A stretch of 64,000 nucleotides of DNA from Myxococcales bacterium (GTDB lineage: Bacteria > Myxococcota_A > Polyangia > Polyangiales > Polyangiaceae): NCBI GenBank assembly GCA_016191785.1, contig JACPVJ010000114.1, positions 62,001 to 126,000 on the forward strand, written 5' to 3'. Both the position numbers and the translations under genes were made by a program. Each line of letters starts with the position of its first letter. Position 1 is the stretch's first letter. Below are positions 1 to 7,640 of the stretch, piece by piece. The notes below the pieces were generated by a model. That model did no database searches. It saw nothing but the letters and a program-made list of their open reading frames with translations, and was not told the origin of the DNA.

Positions 1-1
1 C

Positions 2-502
2 ATGGATCTTCGTCGCTACGCCGGCGAGCCGCGGCTCACGGCGGCGAACACCTCCAGCATCCTCTCGGTGATCGTGCCGCGCGAGGCGGTCTCGAGCCTC
101 GAGTCCGCGGCCCGCGCCGTGGCCAAGATCACCCGGCGGCAGCACGGTGGGCTCGCGGGGCCCGCCTTCATCTTGACGCCGCTGGCGCTCGCCTTCGGCA
201 CGCCGCACGCCTGGGCGAGGCAGCTGACCCGCCTTTTGCACCCCGTCTTGATCGACCTGCCACTCAGTCGTGGCCTGGTCTTCACCAACGTCGGCCGCAT
301 CGATCATGGGCTGTCGGCCTTCGGCGAAGACATCGAGCGACTGCGCATCATCGGGCCCAACATGCACGGCGTGGCCGTGCCTGCCGTGGTGGCCTTCGGC
401 TATCGCGGCGAGCTCCACCTCGAGCTGTTCGGTGCGCCGGGCCTGGCGCCCGAGGCGCTCGAAGAGCTCGAGCGCGAGCTGCGCGAGGCGCTGGAGCTGT
501 GA
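2..502 (+). CDS. C-terminal part of a condensation-domain-like acyltransferase (5' end outside window)
   Basis: Open from the window edge, with 166 residues visible. It begins at an internal-looking DLR motif, which follows the typical Asp-Leu-Arg of condensation-superfamily acyltransferases (PapA, wax-ester synthase and NRPS condensation relatives). Further on are the conserved-looking RGLVFTNVGRI segment and a C-terminal ELHLELF strand with a final helix. The family transfers acyl groups from CoA or a carrier protein to alcohols or amines; the catalytic HHxxxDG motif would lie upstream of the window, so activity cannot be judged. The ATG at position 2 is probably an internal Met. The acyl substrate cannot be inferred. 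It converges on the lipoprotein gene that ends at 520. Confidence 0.6.
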   Translation: MDLRRYAGEPRLTAANTSSILSVIVPREAVSSLESAARAVAKITRRQHGGLAGPAFILTPLALAFGTPHAWARQLTRLLHPVLIDLPLSRGLVFTNVGRIDHGLSAFGEDIERLRIIGPNMHGVAVPAVVAFGYRGELHLELFGAPGLAPEALEELERELREALEL

Positions 503-519
503 GGGCGCGCACCGGATAG

Positions 520-1287
520 TCAGTACACCACGCCCGAGAGCGGACACTTCTTCTTCAAAGCGTCGCAGTTCGGGGCGGGCGGCATGCAGTCGATGGTCTT
601 CGGGCAGCTCGCGTCCTGCTCGCACCCACAGCCGCAGGCGTTGCTGAAGGCCGTGGTGTTCGCGGTGCAGGCATACTTGATGGCCATGCAGTCCTGCGGG
701 CTCTTCCCGATGTAGCTCCGCCACCACTCGTTCGTGGGGTTGCACGGGCAGGCCATCTCGGTGCAGCTCACGCCCTGAAGCGTGCAGGTGCACTTGTTGC
801 AGCCGTCCAGCGAGGGGAAGGTCTCACCCTGCTGGTATTCTTCCCCCGCGTACACGCACGCCGCCGCGCAGTACCCCGAAGTGCACGCCACCTGGCCGCT
901 GTCTTGGCACATGCACTGGTTGCAGCCGTCACCCGCGGGGAACGACGCGCCGGGCTGGTAGGTCTGGCCGTTCCAATCGCAGCCCGTGGTGCAAGCCATC
1001 AGGGTGCACTGGACCTGGCCGTTCTGGCACGAGCACTGGTTGCAGCCGTCGCTGGCAGGGAACGTGGCGCCGGGCGGGTAGATCTGGCCGTCGTACCAGC
1101 ACGAGCCGCAGGCGGCGGTGCCGTTTCCACCGCAGCCCGCGGTGCCGCCGTCGCTGATGCCGCCCCCGGTGCCACCTGCGCCGCCCGCGCCACCCGTCTC
1201 CCTTCCGTCGCTCTTCACGGAGCCACCGCAAGCGACGGCGAGCGCAGCGGACACGAAGACCGCGGACCATGATCGGACTGTCGGCAT
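520..1287 (-). CDS. Secreted Cys-rich lipoprotein with three VWC-like repeats
   Basis: A 255-residue surface protein. The start at 1287 is chosen because a good ribosome binding site (AGAGGTGAG) sits just upstream and a lipoprotein signal with lipobox ALAVACGG follows directly; the frame is open further upstream but without coding character. After the lipidated Cys comes a Gly-rich linker, then three tandem repeats of about 40 residues of the form CxxxGxxYxPGxxFPxxDGCNxCxCxxGxVxCTxxxC, resembling von Willebrand factor type C modules. A fourth Cys-rich tail ends in CPLSGVVY. The repeats probably form disulfide-bonded binding modules on the cell surface. The ligand is unknown. Confidence 0.8.
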   Translation of the reverse strand: MPTVRSWSAVFVSAALAVACGGSVKSDGRETGGAGGAGGTGGGISDGGTAGCGGNGTAACGSCWYDGQIYPPGATFPASDGCNQCSCQNGQVQCTLMACTTGCDWNGQTYQPGASFPAGDGCNQCMCQDSGQVACTSGYCAAACVYAGEEYQQGETFPSLDGCNKCTCTLQGVSCTEMACPCNPTNEWWRSYIGKSPQDCMAIKYACTANTTAFSNACGCGCEQDASCPKTIDCMPPAPNCDALKKKCPLSGVVY

Positions 1288-1360
1288 TGGCTCACCTCTG
1301 TGCCAGCCCGGGGCTGGTTTCACGACTCTGCCGCGTGTGAATGAAAGATCCGTGCCGCGG

Positions 1361-1786
1361 TCACAGCTCGGGGAGCCACTCTGCAGCTGCCGTCGGCTCG
1401 ACACGATCGCGCGTCGCGACAGGCATGCCCCAGGCGCGACCCGCCTGGAACGCGCGCTCGATGAACGGCGCCACCAGCTCGGGCAGCGGAGCGGGCACGT
1501 GGAGCTCCGGAGCCGCGGGGGCGAAGCCCACGGCGCGGGCGCCCAGCGTGTGCGCCACTCGGACCATTTCGGACGCGTGTCGGTAGTTCGAGCGAGTCAG
1601 GCGGTAGACCACCGAGAACGGGACGCGCTCGGCCCGAGCGCGCCGCAGGCTCAGCACCAGCTGGCGAAAGCCCGGTGCGTGGTGGTCGTGCATCGGCTCG
1701 CTCACGCCGAACAGCTCGACCCAGAAGCCGCCGCTGGGCCACGCGTCCCGGCGCGCCAACTGCTCGACGCCCAGCTGCACGATCAC
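1361..1786 (-). CDS. Radical-SAM-like half barrel without the iron-sulfur motif
   Basis: 141 residues starting with a GTG at 1786 that overlaps the stop of the preceding Tat protein by 4 nt (GTGA), so translation is probably coupled. The central stretch VVYRLTRSNYRHASEMVRVA, followed by a GA(R)AVGF strand, resembles the second half of radical SAM barrels (the 'TRSNY' segment seen in SPASM-type maturases). There is no CxxxCxxC motif and no cysteine where one would be needed, so this is either a partner/pseudoenzyme or the stranded 3' half of a broken gene. Function unknown. Its tight coupling to the neighbour argues that it is expressed. Confidence 0.55.
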   Translation of the reverse strand: MIVQLGVEQLARRDAWPSGGFWVELFGVSEPMHDHHAPGFRQLVLSLRRARAERVPFSVVYRLTRSNYRHASEMVRVAHTLGARAVGFAPAAPELHVPAPLPELVAPFIERAFQAGRAWGMPVATRDRVEPTAAAEWLPEL

Positions 1787-2274
1787 GCGCGCACGTGACG
1801 TCGGGGTGCCTCGCGCTCAGCGAGCGTGACGAAGGCGCTGCGGTCGGCGCGGGCCTCGTTGCCGCGGATGACCTCGCTCAGCGCCATCGCGCACAGTCCG
1901 TGATCTTCTCGAGTGCCGGTCGCGCCGTCCCCCTGGTTCGCCACGAAGATCTCGAAGTGCTCGCTCACGGCCGGGCCGCGGCTCGCGAGGGGCGACGCAT
2001 CACGCGCGCACACGTCGAGCTGGAACTCGGCGCCGGTTCGATCGGTGAGCACGATGCTGCCCGCACCGCCCTCGGGCTCGACCAGTCGCAGCACACGCCA
2101 CGTGCCCAGCTCGGAGCCTGGGCCGAGCGGCGCGAGCAGCGCCGCCAGAGGCGAATGGCCCACCCGATCGAGCGCCGGGGGGACGCGAGCCGACCCGCTC
2201 ACCCCCGCGGCGGCCACACCGGCGCCCGCGTAGCCGAGCAGCGCGCGACGACTGACCGAGGACGACTCGCTCAT
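1783..2274 (-). CDS. Tat-exported hypothetical protein
   Basis: 163 residues beginning MSESSSVSRRALLGYAGAG: an SRRALLG twin-arginine motif followed by a hydrophobic stretch, so it is probably exported folded. The mature part contains strands such as ELGTWRVLRLVEPEGGAGS and ends in a segment with HFEIFVANQ and DHGLCAMALSEVI. No known fold was recognised; the N-terminal halves of some cofactor-binding Tat proteins look similar. The ATG at 2274 fits the Tat signal exactly. It overlaps the downstream radical-SAM-like gene by 4 nt, indicating a two-gene unit. It is divergent from the lipoprotein gene starting at 2364, with about 90 bp for both promoters. Confidence 0.65.
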   Translation of the reverse strand: MSESSSVSRRALLGYAGAGVAAAGVSGSARVPPALDRVGHSPLAALLAPLGPGSELGTWRVLRLVEPEGGAGSIVLTDRTGAEFQLDVCARDASPLASRGPAVSEHFEIFVANQGDGATGTREDHGLCAMALSEVIRGNEARADRSAFVTLAEREAPRRHVRA

Positions 2275-2363
2275 GACCGAAAGGGTATCTGCCGCCGCGA
2301 CCCTCCGCCAGTCGCATGCGGGCGGGGTTGGCCAGGCGCCGACGGACGGCGTAGCCTTTCGGC

Positions 2364-3224
2364 GTGCGGGCGGACTTCGTTTTCGTGGTCCTGGGCGCGA
2401 TCGCCGTCGCCTGCGGCGGAGACGAGGACTCGGTCTCCCACCCCTCCGACGCGAGCGGTGGTGGCACCGGCGGCGCGGGCGCGTCGCCCACCGGTGGCGC
2501 GGCTGGGGCGCCATCGGGCGGCGGGGCCGCCGGGCGCGCCGGCGCCGACGCGGGTCTCGGCGGCAGCGCCGGCGCCGTGACCGACTCCGGGCTCGATGCG
2601 GCTCCGGACGCGCCGCCGGTGATCGTCACGCTCCTCAGCCAGAAGGGGCCCGTGTTCACCCCGACCGCGAGCCAGACGATGAAGAAACTGAGCTTCGGTC
2701 AGAAGGGCCAGGGCTACGGCTGGGTGCGCGTCGAGCTCGATGTGACGGTCGGCGACTATCAGCCGGAGGTCCCCGACGAGGGCACTCCCGATCGCACCGA
2801 GCACATCTTTTTCGGACTGTTTCGCGCCAACCAGACCCAGAGCGATCAGCGCTACCTGATGGGCTCGGCCGCGGTGACTTTCGCGACCAAGGGGCCGCAC
2901 TTCCGCATGTTCGGTCGGAAGAGCATCGGGCCCGGGTACACCACGTACGACAGCTGGTCTGCCGCCTACACCTGGCAAAAGGGTGCGACGTACCACCTCG
3001 ACTGCGTGCTCGACGGCATCGCCGACGTGCAGCGCTGCCAGCTCTCGCTGAGCGGCGTCGTCGTGAAGAAGCTCGAGGGCGCCGTCACCTACCTCGATCC
3101 GGCGTCCCATCTCTCGTCCGGCTTCTACGTGGAGCTCGGGACCGGCAAGCCAGGTGACATCGAGGCCTCTCCCCTCGGGTGGGCGTTCTCGGACCTGCTG
3201 GTGACTGCAACGCTCTGGCCGTGA
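2364..3224 (+). CDS. Hypothetical lipoprotein with Gly-rich linker
   Basis: 286 residues from a GTG at 2364; no earlier in-frame start fits. The N-terminus MRADFVFVVLGAIAVACGG is a lipoprotein signal with lipobox AVAC. A Gly/Ala/Ser linker (roughly residues 30-80) joins it to a C-terminal domain of about 200 residues. That domain looks like a beta-sandwich of the lectin/laminin-G type, with strands YGWVRVELDVTVGDYQ, HIFFGLFRANQ and YTWQKGATYHLDCVLDG. Binding to a polymer or sugar is conceivable but not shown. It probably faces the cell surface. Monocistronic, converging on the acetyltransferase gene with a gap of 18 bp. Confidence 0.75.
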   Translation: MRADFVFVVLGAIAVACGGDEDSVSHPSDASGGGTGGAGASPTGGAAGAPSGGGAAGRAGADAGLGGSAGAVTDSGLDAAPDAPPVIVTLLSQKGPVFTPTASQTMKKLSFGQKGQGYGWVRVELDVTVGDYQPEVPDEGTPDRTEHIFFGLFRANQTQSDQRYLMGSAAVTFATKGPHFRMFGRKSIGPGYTTYDSWSAAYTWQKGATYHLDCVLDGIADVQRCQLSLSGVVVKKLEGAVTYLDPASHLSSGFYVELGTGKPGDIEASPLGWAFSDLLVTATLWP

Positions 3225-3242
3225 CGGCGGCGCACGCGGCCC

Positions 3243-4043
3243 TCAGCCCCGCTGTCGCTCGAGCCGGCGAACGCGGCGCCCGATGATGCGGGCGAGCTTC
3301 TCACGAGAAGGCGGCGGCCCCGTGACGACCCGCTTGTCGTCCACGAAGAGCAGGTCGGCCTCGCCCCACTTCAAGAGACTCTCGCGATTCTTCGTGTCCA
3401 CGAGCTCGAGCTGTACGTCGCTTCCGAACCCGGCGACCGTGCTCTTCGCGCGCTCGAGCGCCAGGGCTTGCCCCGTGCACCAGCCGCTCGAACAGGCCGT
3501 CACGACGACCTTCCCCGGCACCAGCGTCGGGCGTTGGTGAGAGGCCGGCAGCCAGCGCGGGGCCTCGGCCTCGGGCACGAAGGGCTTCCACACCAGAGTC
3601 GCGAGCCCGGTTCGGTCGGCTTTGCGGTAGCCGTGCTTCTTGAACCAGGACGCCCGCATCCAGAACGGGAGCGCGAGGCCCCACGCGGCCATTCCCTTCG
3701 CGCCGAGCGCCAGCGCGTCGGCCTCGGCGGCGCTCAAGAGAGCCGTCCCCATGCCGTGACCACGGAGGTCTCCACGCCCCTGGGGGTGGCCGTGCACCCA
3801 GATGCAGAGCACGAAGTACAGGTCGCGCCCCAGGGCGGGCGCGTGCTCGATGGGAAGGTACTGGATCATGGCGCTCGGCTCACCGGCGTCGCCGAGCGCG
3901 AGCTTCACGCGCAGTCCGCGCTTCACGAACGTCGAGTGCCAGCAAGCCCGATGCGGCACGGCGAGCTCCGTCTCGGGGTTCCAGTCCTCGAGGCAGCGGA
4001 AGAAGAGCTGCTCGTGCTCCGGGGCGAGATCGACGACCCGCAT
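3243..4043 (-). CDS. GNAT acetyltransferase fused to a YoaP/thioredoxin-like C-terminal domain
   Basis: 266 residues from the ATG at 4043, where MRVVDLAPEHEQLF opens a typical GNAT domain; the open frame continues upstream without coding features. Residues about 1-150 carry the acetyl-CoA fold, with GRGDLRGHGMGTALL as the pyrophosphate-binding Q/RxxGxG/A-like loop. The last 90 residues, starting GKVVVTACSSGWCTGQ, look like the YoaP-type thioredoxin-like domain with a CxxxWC cysteine pair. The combination is known from bacterial YoaP proteins, whose substrate is unsettled. The cysteine pair suggests redox or metal sensing coupled to N-acetylation. Cytosolic. No partner gene next to it. Confidence 0.75.
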   Translation of the reverse strand: MRVVDLAPEHEQLFFRCLEDWNPETELAVPHRACWHSTFVKRGLRVKLALGDAGEPSAMIQYLPIEHAPALGRDLYFVLCIWVHGHPQGRGDLRGHGMGTALLSAAEADALALGAKGMAAWGLALPFWMRASWFKKHGYRKADRTGLATLVWKPFVPEAEAPRWLPASHQRPTLVPGKVVVTACSSGWCTGQALALERAKSTVAGFGSDVQLELVDTKNRESLLKWGEADLLFVDDKRVVTGPPPSREKLARIIGRRVRRLERQRG

Positions 4044-4203
4044 GGCTCGTGGCACTGCAAGGGGCATACCGCTGCCCGCGCGGCCCAGGGGCTTCAGCGG
4101 CAACACGGACAATGCGCAATCCATGCGTCGCCCGCTCACCAATCGGCGTCGGCTGCGGGCGCTCGTGATTGGCGCCCGCCTGGGCAGTCGGCTCGGGTTT
4201 CGC

Positions 4204-5337
4204 TCAAAGCTGCTTGGCGAAGAAGTAAATGGGCTGCTCTGCGCCCTCGCTCACGGTGTAGTAGCCCGCAGCGTCGCTCCCGAAGCACACCGCCTCGCCC
4301 TGCGGCTCGCTGTGCTGGGGCACGGGGCAGGGCGCGCCCTCGAGGGCCTTCGGCACCGACACGCCGGGCCCACGACGCCAGAGGAAGAGGCTCGAGTACG
4401 TGCGGATCAGGATCGCGTCGCCGCTCGGCGAGATTTCTCCACCGGTGGTGGTTGCGCCGCCGTTGAGCGGCGCGGTGCCGAAGGTGAGCTCGCCCACCTT
4501 CTCGAGCACGCCGCTCGCGAGGGGCGACTTCGCGCGGAAGACCGGGCTCTTTCCCGAAGACGCCTTCACCACCACGAAGGCGTCGCGGGTGACGGGATCG
4601 ACCAGCAGCGTCTCGGCGTTGTGGGGGCCGTCGGGGTAGGTGTACGTGAAGGTCTCGACTCCGCCGAGCGTGACGGTGGCGGCGGGCCCGGTGGTCGCCA
4701 CCGTTGGCTCGGCCACGCGGTAGATCTTGATGTTCGGCCGGGCCGAGGGGTTGTCGCCGATGTCACCCACGTACAGATACGACTCGCCGGCTGCGGGGCC
4801 TGGACCGATGGCGATGTCCTCCCAGTCCGCGGCCTGCGCGCCGCCCAAGGTGTAGACGCCGCGGTGCGCACCGGCCTTCGTCATCGCGTAGAGCTTGGGG
4901 CCGTCGCCGGAGTCGTTGTTCACCCAGAACACGCCGGCGGTCTTGCGGCTCTCGACGATGCCACTCGCCTCGGTCACCGCCGAGGAGGCGACCTTCCCCA
5001 CCGAGGTCCCCGCCGCGTAGCTCGGGCAGGGGCCGATGCCGCCGCCGCCGGTGCCACCGGTGCCGCCGAGCCCTGCGCCTCCACCGGAGCCGCTCGTGGC
5101 GCCCGTGCCTCCCACGCCGCCGTTGCCACCACCACCGCTGCCGGAGGTGGCGCCGGTGCCTGCCGCGCCACCGCTGCCAGAGCCGCCACCGTTGCCGGTG
5201 GTGCCGGCGGTGCCGGCGGTGCCACCGCTGCCGGAGGCGCCACCGCTTCCGGTGCTGCCGCCGCTTGCGCTCCGGCTCTCGTCCGAGCTGCCGCAGCCCA
5301 CGAGTCCGACGACGGCGAAGCAGATGAGCGCGCGCAT
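4204..5337 (-). CDS. Lipoprotein with Gly-rich linker and beta-propeller-like domain
   Basis: 377 residues from the ATG at 5337, chosen because it starts a lipoprotein signal (MRALICFAVVGLVGCGS). About 80 residues of Ser/Gly/Ala/Thr linker follow. The rest, from CPSYAAGTSVGKVASS, contains repeated strand patterns with Asp-rich turns: ASGIVESRKTAGVFWVNNDSGD, DWEDIAIGPG and YLYVGDIGDN. This is the pattern of phytase- or SdiA-regulated-like propellers, which open with an ASG(I/L) motif. It is probably displayed on the outer membrane; enzymatic activity cannot be decided. It sits just downstream of the VWA lipoprotein on the same strand (57 bp gap), so the two may be co-transcribed. Confidence 0.75.
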   Translation of the reverse strand: MRALICFAVVGLVGCGSSDESRSASGGSTGSGGASGSGGTAGTAGTTGNGGGSGSGGAAGTGATSGSGGGGNGGVGGTGATSGSGGGAGLGGTGGTGGGGIGPCPSYAAGTSVGKVASSAVTEASGIVESRKTAGVFWVNNDSGDGPKLYAMTKAGAHRGVYTLGGAQAADWEDIAIGPGPAAGESYLYVGDIGDNPSARPNIKIYRVAEPTVATTGPAATVTLGGVETFTYTYPDGPHNAETLLVDPVTRDAFVVVKASSGKSPVFRAKSPLASGVLEKVGELTFGTAPLNGGATTTGGEISPSGDAILIRTYSSLFLWRRGPGVSVPKALEGAPCPVPQHSEPQGEAVCFGSDAAGYYTVSEGAEQPIYFFAKQL

Positions 5338-5393
5338 TGGGCGATGGTCGCACGAGTCACCGGCCGGTTCCAAGGCGACGAGCGCACGGGCCG

Positions 5394-6629
5394 TCACTTG
5401 GGGATGTTGAGGGTCGCGCAGCCGAAGACCACGTTCATCTTGCTGCCCTGGGGCGCGCCGGTCACCTGGGTGCAGCTCGCGGGGCAGAGCTTGATGGTCG
5501 TCGGAGCCTTGTTGTCGTTGTAGTACCAGCCGCCGAGGGTGGCGTCGCACTTCGAAGCGTCGTCGACGTGGTAGATGGTCTTGGGGGTCCCCGTGCTCTT
5601 GTCGACGAACTCGACGTTGACCTTGTTCGGGTCGAGCAACTTGCCCGGTGCCGGCGGTGGGATCGTCCACTCGCACGCGAGGGGCTTGCTCCCCGTGATG
5701 ATCTTCTTCGCGAGCTCGTCGAAGACCTTCTGGAAGGTGCTGGCGCACTGGGCCGCCTGCCCCGGCGGGCAGCTGCAGATGTCCCCGTGGACGCCGCCGG
5801 TGGTGGTCACGATCTGCTTCCAGACCGTGCCGATGTTCGCGGCGTTACTGCACTGGGTGAACGAGTAGATCGCGGACAGCTTCCACGTCCCGTTCATCAT
5901 CGGGTCGAGGGCGGTGTAGTCCTTGATGAAGCCCGTCGGGTTGTTGTCGTATTTGCCGGCGTCCCCCGAGCTGTTCGGGTCGTTCTTCGAGTCGTCGTCG
6001 GTGACCACCACCACGTACTTCTTCACCCCCGGCCGCAGCATGAACTTGTAATCGGGGAAGAACTGAACCAGGCGGAGCGCGGCGTCCACGCTCTCGATCA
6101 CCGCGCTCGGGTGGTGCCAGAACGCCGGGAGCTTCGAGTCCGCGCCCGGGGGCGCGCACTGCCCCGAGCCGAGTGGCGGAGGGACGCAGATCCCAGGCAC
6201 GATCAAGAAGGGGTAGGCCGCGAGCATCACCACGTGCACGTCGATGCCGCTCTGGGTGATCTGCTGGCTGAAGGCGTTGATGTTGTTCTGAACCGCCGCG
6301 GTCTCTTCCATCATGCTGCCAGAGGTGTCGACCGCCCAGACGATGTCCGCCGGCTCGTAGGTCTGCTTGGCCTCGTCGGTGTAGGTCGAGCAACCCGAGT
6401 CGCCGACGTTCCCCGTGCCGCCGGAGCCGGAGTCGAGGTCGATGCCGCCGCCACCGCCGCCGGACGTGCTGCCGCCGGCGCCGACGCCGCCTGCGCCAGA
6501 GCCCCCGGCGCCTCCGCCGGCCGGCGCGCCGCCGTCCCCGTCGTCACCGCCCGCGGCGCTGTTCGCGGAGCAAGCCGCAGCCCAACCGAGGCCGCACACC
6601 ACGATGCCCAAGTGCCTCCAGGCTGCCAT
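5394..6629 (-). CDS. VWA-domain lipoprotein
   Basis: 411 residues. A lipoprotein signal (GLGWAAACSAN) is followed by a Gly/Ala-rich linker of about 60 residues and a von Willebrand factor A domain. The metal-ion adhesion site is visible as DIVWAVDTSGSMMEE (DxSxS), followed by a helix NNINAFSQQI and strand VHVVMLAAYPF. A later VVVVTDDDSKND strand supplies further acidic residues. The C-terminal part (CEWTIPPPAPG to the end) contains paired cysteines. VWA domains bind protein ligands through a divalent metal ion, so an adhesin or surface-assembly role is likely. Such single-gene VWA lipoproteins are common in myxobacteria. The partner is unknown. Confidence 0.85.
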   Translation of the reverse strand: MAAWRHLGIVVCGLGWAAACSANSAAGGDDGDGGAPAGGGAGGSGAGGVGAGGSTSGGGGGGIDLDSGSGGTGNVGDSGCSTYTDEAKQTYEPADIVWAVDTSGSMMEETAAVQNNINAFSQQITQSGIDVHVVMLAAYPFLIVPGICVPPPLGSGQCAPPGADSKLPAFWHHPSAVIESVDAALRLVQFFPDYKFMLRPGVKKYVVVVTDDDSKNDPNSSGDAGKYDNNPTGFIKDYTALDPMMNGTWKLSAIYSFTQCSNAANIGTVWKQIVTTTGGVHGDICSCPPGQAAQCASTFQKVFDELAKKIITGSKPLACEWTIPPPAPGKLLDPNKVNVEFVDKSTGTPKTIYHVDDASKCDATLGGWYYNDNKAPTTIKLCPASCTQVTGAPQGSKMNVVFGCATLNIPK

Positions 6630-6746
6630 CCCGAGACTCCCTTCGCTGCGCAGAGGGTGACCGAAAGCGCGGTCGCTGTCACGCGTCGTGCCCGAGCGCG
6701 TCGCCCGCGGCCTCGATTTCGGGCTCTGTCGAGGCCACGGCGCCAG

Positions 6747-7547
6747 TCACAGCGCTTGGAAGAACAACCACGCAGCCATGCCAACTCCGATCGAGAGCGC
6801 GACGACACCGAAAGCCACCGCTTGGCCGTACATCGCGCGTTGAGTAGCCGGATCGCTGGAGGTGATCATGAGCTCTTGGCCGGGGGCGGCCGCGACCACG
6901 AGCAGCGGCGCCTCGGGATCGGCGCTCGGGTCTGCCGAGCTCGGGCGGCTGGCTACACCGAACACGAAGATCTGATCGCCCGGACCGATGCGCTCCTCCT
7001 CGTACTTGAAGCCGAGCTGCATGTCTCGAGGCGTGCGCGCCGCGAGCCGCGCCTGAAACTGGGCGAAGCGGCCGGGCGAGACCGCCTCGCCCAGAAACGG
7101 CACGACCTTTTCGGGCGTGCGTTCGACCTTCCGGGGAGCGACGGGAACGTGTCCAATGGTGAGGTCTACGCGAGCGCTGCTGGGATCCACCAGCGCCCGG
7201 TCGCCGGCTTCGTCTTCGAGCAGGAAGGGACGCGAGACGCAGGCCTCGAGACCCGGGAGCCAAGCGGGCTCCGGGTAGCGAACACCGACCATCCGCCCCA
7301 TCAGCACCGCCACGCGCGCGTACACCGCCGGCTGACCCGACCAGGGACAGTCGAACGTACCCTCGGCGGTCGCTCGCACCGTCCCCGCGAGCGCCACGAG
7401 CCCGGGTGCGCGCGCCGAGACCGGACCGGGACGCCCGAGGGCCCGGAATCGAAGCCACTTGGGAGTGGCCCAGAGGAGCGCGGCGCCCCCCAATAGGAAA
7501 CAGAGCGGCAGCCCGATCACCATCAAGACGCCGAGCGCCCCGCTCAT
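6747..7547 (-). CDS. GIDE-like membrane protein
   Basis: 266 residues with an N-terminal membrane segment (LGVLMVIGLPLCFLLGGAAL), a cytosolic middle and a C-terminal membrane segment (AFGVVALSIGVGMAAWLFF). The middle, beginning LVALAGTVRATAEGTFDCP, then VYARVAVLMG, LLEDEAGDRALVDPSSARV and FGVASR near the end, follows the pattern of the GIDE domain found in mitochondrial MULAN-type ubiquitin ligases and in bacterial membrane proteins of unknown role. No RING domain is present, as usual for bacterial members. Inner-membrane location is expected. It lies between the VWA lipoprotein and the SagB-type gene on the same strand, with gaps of about 100 bp. Confidence 0.7.
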   Translation of the reverse strand: MSGALGVLMVIGLPLCFLLGGAALLWATPKWLRFRALGRPGPVSARAPGLVALAGTVRATAEGTFDCPWSGQPAVYARVAVLMGRMVGVRYPEPAWLPGLEACVSRPFLLEDEAGDRALVDPSSARVDLTIGHVPVAPRKVERTPEKVVPFLGEAVSPGRFAQFQARLAARTPRDMQLGFKYEEERIGPGDQIFVFGVASRPSSADPSADPEAPLLVVAAAPGQELMITSSDPATQRAMYGQAVAFGVVALSIGVGMAAWLFFQAL

Positions 7548-7640
7548 GAACCGAAGCTGCCAGCTTCGTTCGCCTGCGGCAACACCGGATTCGTGCCCTG
7601 GGCGTCACAGCCGGTCTCAGTCGTCCCCGGCGCGGCCGCG

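Noticed and set aside
5036-5280. Repetitive Gly/Ser/Ala-coding DNA that could pass for a CRISPR or tandem array
   Set aside because: No regular repeat-spacer spacing; it is the imperfect linker of a lipoprotein gene.
5337-7496. Forward-strand frame of about 720 codons opposite the VWA and GIDE-like genes
   Set aside because: Antisense to two well supported genes; residue composition is that of a shadow frame.
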